From: Faecalibacterium sp. I3-3-33
GTDB lineage: Bacteria > Bacillota > Clostridia > Oscillospirales > Ruminococcaceae
Direction of reading: 5' to 3'
Assembly: GCF_023347295.1 (NCBI RefSeq)
Contig: NZ_CP094469.1
Coordinates: forward strand, 1-64,000
Length of the DNA stretch: 64,000 nucleotides
Every line of letters begins with the position of its first letter. Position 1 is the stretch's first letter. The notes beneath the pieces are model-generated. The model did no database searches, was not told the DNA's origin, and saw only the letters and a list, made by a program, of their open reading frames with translations. The position numbers and the translations under genes are program-made. Of this stretch, positions 62,400 to 64,000 are shown in pieces.

Positions 62400-62657
62400 A
62401 TGAAGACGGAGAAAACGAAAATGCTGATTCGATGGTGCATTCTCGGTGCGATCGGGGCAGTACTGACGATCCTGGCGGCAGGCATTGTGGTGCCCGCTTT
62501 GTCCTATCTGCTCAGCTTTGCCGCCGGAGCCATGCTGTATGTGGTGGTGGAGGAGCTGATCCCGGAAATGTCGCAGGGGCAGCACTCTAACGTCGGCACG
62601 GTGTTTTTTGCGGTAGGCTTCAGCGTGATGATGGTACTGGATGTGGCACTGGAATAG
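62400..62657 (+). CDS. Truncated ZIP-family metal transporter (C-terminal part)
   Basis: 85 residues that match only the last third of ZIP/ZupT transporters: LSFAAGAMLYVVVEELIPEM with the metal-site Glu pair, then HSNVGTVFFAVGFSVMMVLDVALE. Full proteins have about 250-270 residues and eight spans. There is an RBS (CGGAGG) and ATG, so a short protein may be made, but transport is unlikely unless it joins another chain. A decayed gene is the simpler reading. Confidence 0.7.
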   Translation: MKTEKTKMLIRWCILGAIGAVLTILAAGIVVPALSYLLSFAAGAMLYVVVEELIPEMSQGQHSNVGTVFFAVGFSVMMVLDVALE

Positions 62658-62704
62658 CGCATGGTTGAGAAAATTGCGATGCAAGGGGCGAAGAAAGGAA
62701 AAAT

Positions 62705-62800
62705 ATGAAAGACAGAGATCTGCCAGTTGACCACAGCTGCCATTCCAAGCCCTGCAAAAGACGGATTGTGGAGATCGGATTGAATAAACAGTATGATTGA
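62705..62800 (+). CDS. Possible 31-codon leader peptide before the AraC gene
   Basis: ATG 62705 follows AAGAAAGGAAAAAT and reads MKDRDLPVDHSCHSKPCKRR to a TGA that overlaps the AraC start by eight bases. A CHSKPC motif could bind metal. Overlap with the regulator start suggests coupled translation. Confidence 0.4.
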   Translation: MKDRDLPVDHSCHSKPCKRRIVEIGLNKQYD

Positions 62801-63770
62801 TATCATTTTTCATGACAAAACGGGGGTCACTCCCTATAATCCCGGACAAACAGGCGGCTTTGAAAATGCGGCCGGAAGTGGAGAAATTCACTATTACCGG
62901 CTGTTTGATGGCGTGGGGATCATGCTGCTGCGGCTGGAGATGGAGACCTATACGGAAATCCGCACGCAGATCGGTATGATAGAGATCAATTTCTGCATCA
63001 ATGGCCGTTTTGAAACCAGCTTTTCCATGCGTGATAGCGTTCTGCTAAAGCCGGGGGATATGGCCGTCAGCTGCTACGACGGACGGCATGGAACACGTTC
63101 AGAGTCACGGTTCCCGCTGGGCTGTTACGAAGGGCTGTGTCTGGAAGTTGATCCAGCAGCCGCTCAGAACTGGCTTGAGAAGAACGCACCGGGCTTTTCG
63201 GTGGATTTTGCGGTACTGAAGCAGAATCTTCTGGGAAACCGATGGTTCATGTTCGGTACGGCAGGACCCCGCTGTGAGCACGTTTTCCGGGAATTGTACG
63301 AAAATGCGCCCTACATGGATCTCCGGTTCCTGCGGCTCAAGGTGGTGGAGCTGTTGATGCTGCTGAGCCGCATTCCGCAGGAGGAAGGAACGGACTTGTA
63401 CTGTTCTACCGAACAGACCGAACTAGCACACCATCTCCGGGATCACCTTCTGACAAACCGGGAGGGGTATGTCTCCCTTGCGCAGCTGGCAGAAGAACAC
63501 GGGATCTCGGTTTCGCACCTGCAAAAAATGTTCAAACAGGTCTACGGTGTGCCAGTATACCACTATATCAAGGAATACCGTCTGGAACAGGCTGCCGTAG
63601 AGCTTGTCCGGAGCGCAAAGCCCATTACGCAGATCGCACAGAATGCAGGATATGACAACGCCAGCAAGTTTTCGGAGGCTTTCCGGAAACGATATGGAAC
63701 GACCCCGTCGCAGTACCGCACCCACGCAAATGGACTCGCAAAACGGAGCAGGGAAATCAGAATGGAGTAG
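62793..63770 (+). CDS. AraC-family transcriptional regulator
   Basis: 325 residues. The N-terminal part (1-200) is a cupin-like sensor without a recognised ligand. The C-terminal 100 residues hold the two helix-turn-helix motifs (LAQLAEEHGISVSHLQKMFKQVYG and ITQIAQNAGYDNASKFSEAFRKRYGTTPSQYR). It lies between the hydrolase cluster and a lipoprotein gene and may control either. In Clostridia regulators of this build often sit before iron or siderophore ABC transporter genes. Confidence 0.9.
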   Translation: MIDIIFHDKTGVTPYNPGQTGGFENAAGSGEIHYYRLFDGVGIMLLRLEMETYTEIRTQIGMIEINFCINGRFETSFSMRDSVLLKPGDMAVSCYDGRHGTRSESRFPLGCYEGLCLEVDPAAAQNWLEKNAPGFSVDFAVLKQNLLGNRWFMFGTAGPRCEHVFRELYENAPYMDLRFLRLKVVELLMLLSRIPQEEGTDLYCSTEQTELAHHLRDHLLTNREGYVSLAQLAEEHGISVSHLQKMFKQVYGVPVYHYIKEYRLEQAAVELVRSAKPITQIAQNAGYDNASKFSEAFRKRYGTTPSQYRTHANGLAKRSREIRME

Positions 63771-63843
63771 TCCACGGCCGAAAAATATGCTAAAGTACAG
63801 AGCGGTTAGAACAAACTTACTTTAAAACCGGAGGTACTTTCAT

Positions 63844-64000
63844 ATGATGATGAAAAAGAAATTTGTTGCAGTGGCCTTGTCTGCGGTCTGCCTGCTGTCT
63901 GCTGTCGGCTGCGGCCAGCAGAGCGCAAGCACAGCGTCTTCGGCATCCAGCGTTTCCTCCTCGGTGGCTTCTTCGGCTTCCGCAAGTCAGGTAATGGATG
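63844..64000 (+). CDS. Lipoprotein, partial (N-terminus only)
   Basis: The gene runs off the window. Visible are a Lys-rich start (MMMKKKF), a hydrophobic signal peptide and a lipobox (LSAVGC), followed by a Ser/Ala-rich linker. This is typical of ABC-transporter substrate-binding lipoproteins of Firmicutes, but other lipoproteins look the same. CCGGAGG lies nine bases upstream of the first ATG. Confidence 0.8.
   Translation, partial: MMMKKKFVAVALSAVCLLSAVGCGQQSASTASSASSVSSSVASSASASQVMD

Overview
The window looks like the origin-proximal part of a Faecalibacterium-type chromosome (Oscillospiraceae/Ruminococcaceae, Clostridia). This rests on the dnaA-dnaN-S4-recF-remB-gyrB-gyrA order starting exactly at the dnaA start codon, strong Shine-Dalgarno sites, a GC-rich codon style, a pyruvate:ferredoxin oxidoreductase next to 2x[4Fe-4S] ferredoxin, and a fused FeoA-FeoB. 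The genus is an inference from gene content and repeat style; no search was run.

Layout. 1-9.4 kb: replication core with an oriC-like dnaA-dnaN spacer (DnaA boxes, DnaA-trio motif, AT-rich stretch). 9.4-31.3 kb: housekeeping genes: a glycosyltransferase, a Mn riboswitch plus mntP, a GntR regulator, an RluA-type pseudouridine synthase with a Nudix hydrolase, nifJ, mgtE behind a structured leader, a rhomboid-like protein, holB, a gamma-carbonic-anhydrase-like protein, a D,D-carboxypeptidase, a minus-strand operon (tRNA methyltransferase, rsmI, phosphoesterase, birA), ferredoxin and ricT. 31.3-45.2 kb: a lone RND exporter, galM, galE, feoAB, a marR-tauE pair, tig and sdaAB-sdaAA. 45.5 kb: tRNA-Arg(ACG).

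45.7-53.8 kb is an integrative mobilizable element: large serine recombinase, TnpW-like protein, ParB-like protein, MOBP-type relaxase and MobC, but no conjugation (type IV secretion) genes. It carries a second, MOBV/pMV158-like oriT and a pair of inverted ~100-bp repeats. 53.9-62.7 kb is a tightly packed plus-strand cluster unlike the core: three paralogous alpha/beta hydrolases, an MBL-fold hydrolase, four related small membrane proteins, two amino-thiazoline-carboxylate-hydrolase-family proteins, a DUF6796-like membrane protein, a GNAT enzyme and a truncated ZIP transporter. An AraC regulator and the start of a lipoprotein gene follow. The cluster's biochemical role is unknown and it is the best candidate for an undescribed protein system here.

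The intergenic DNA is rich in RNA-like structure. The main items are: two paralogous small RNAs (18.7 kb plus strand, 23.4 kb minus strand) sharing a stem-loop and an anti-Shine-Dalgarno C-rich segment; a seven-copy repeat family in which two hairpins keep pairing while their sequences change; two arrays of tiny hairpins separated by ATGATG/CATCAT; a second cluster of TTTTCCACA DnaA boxes near 21 kb; and candidate structured RNAs after nifJ and before mgtE.
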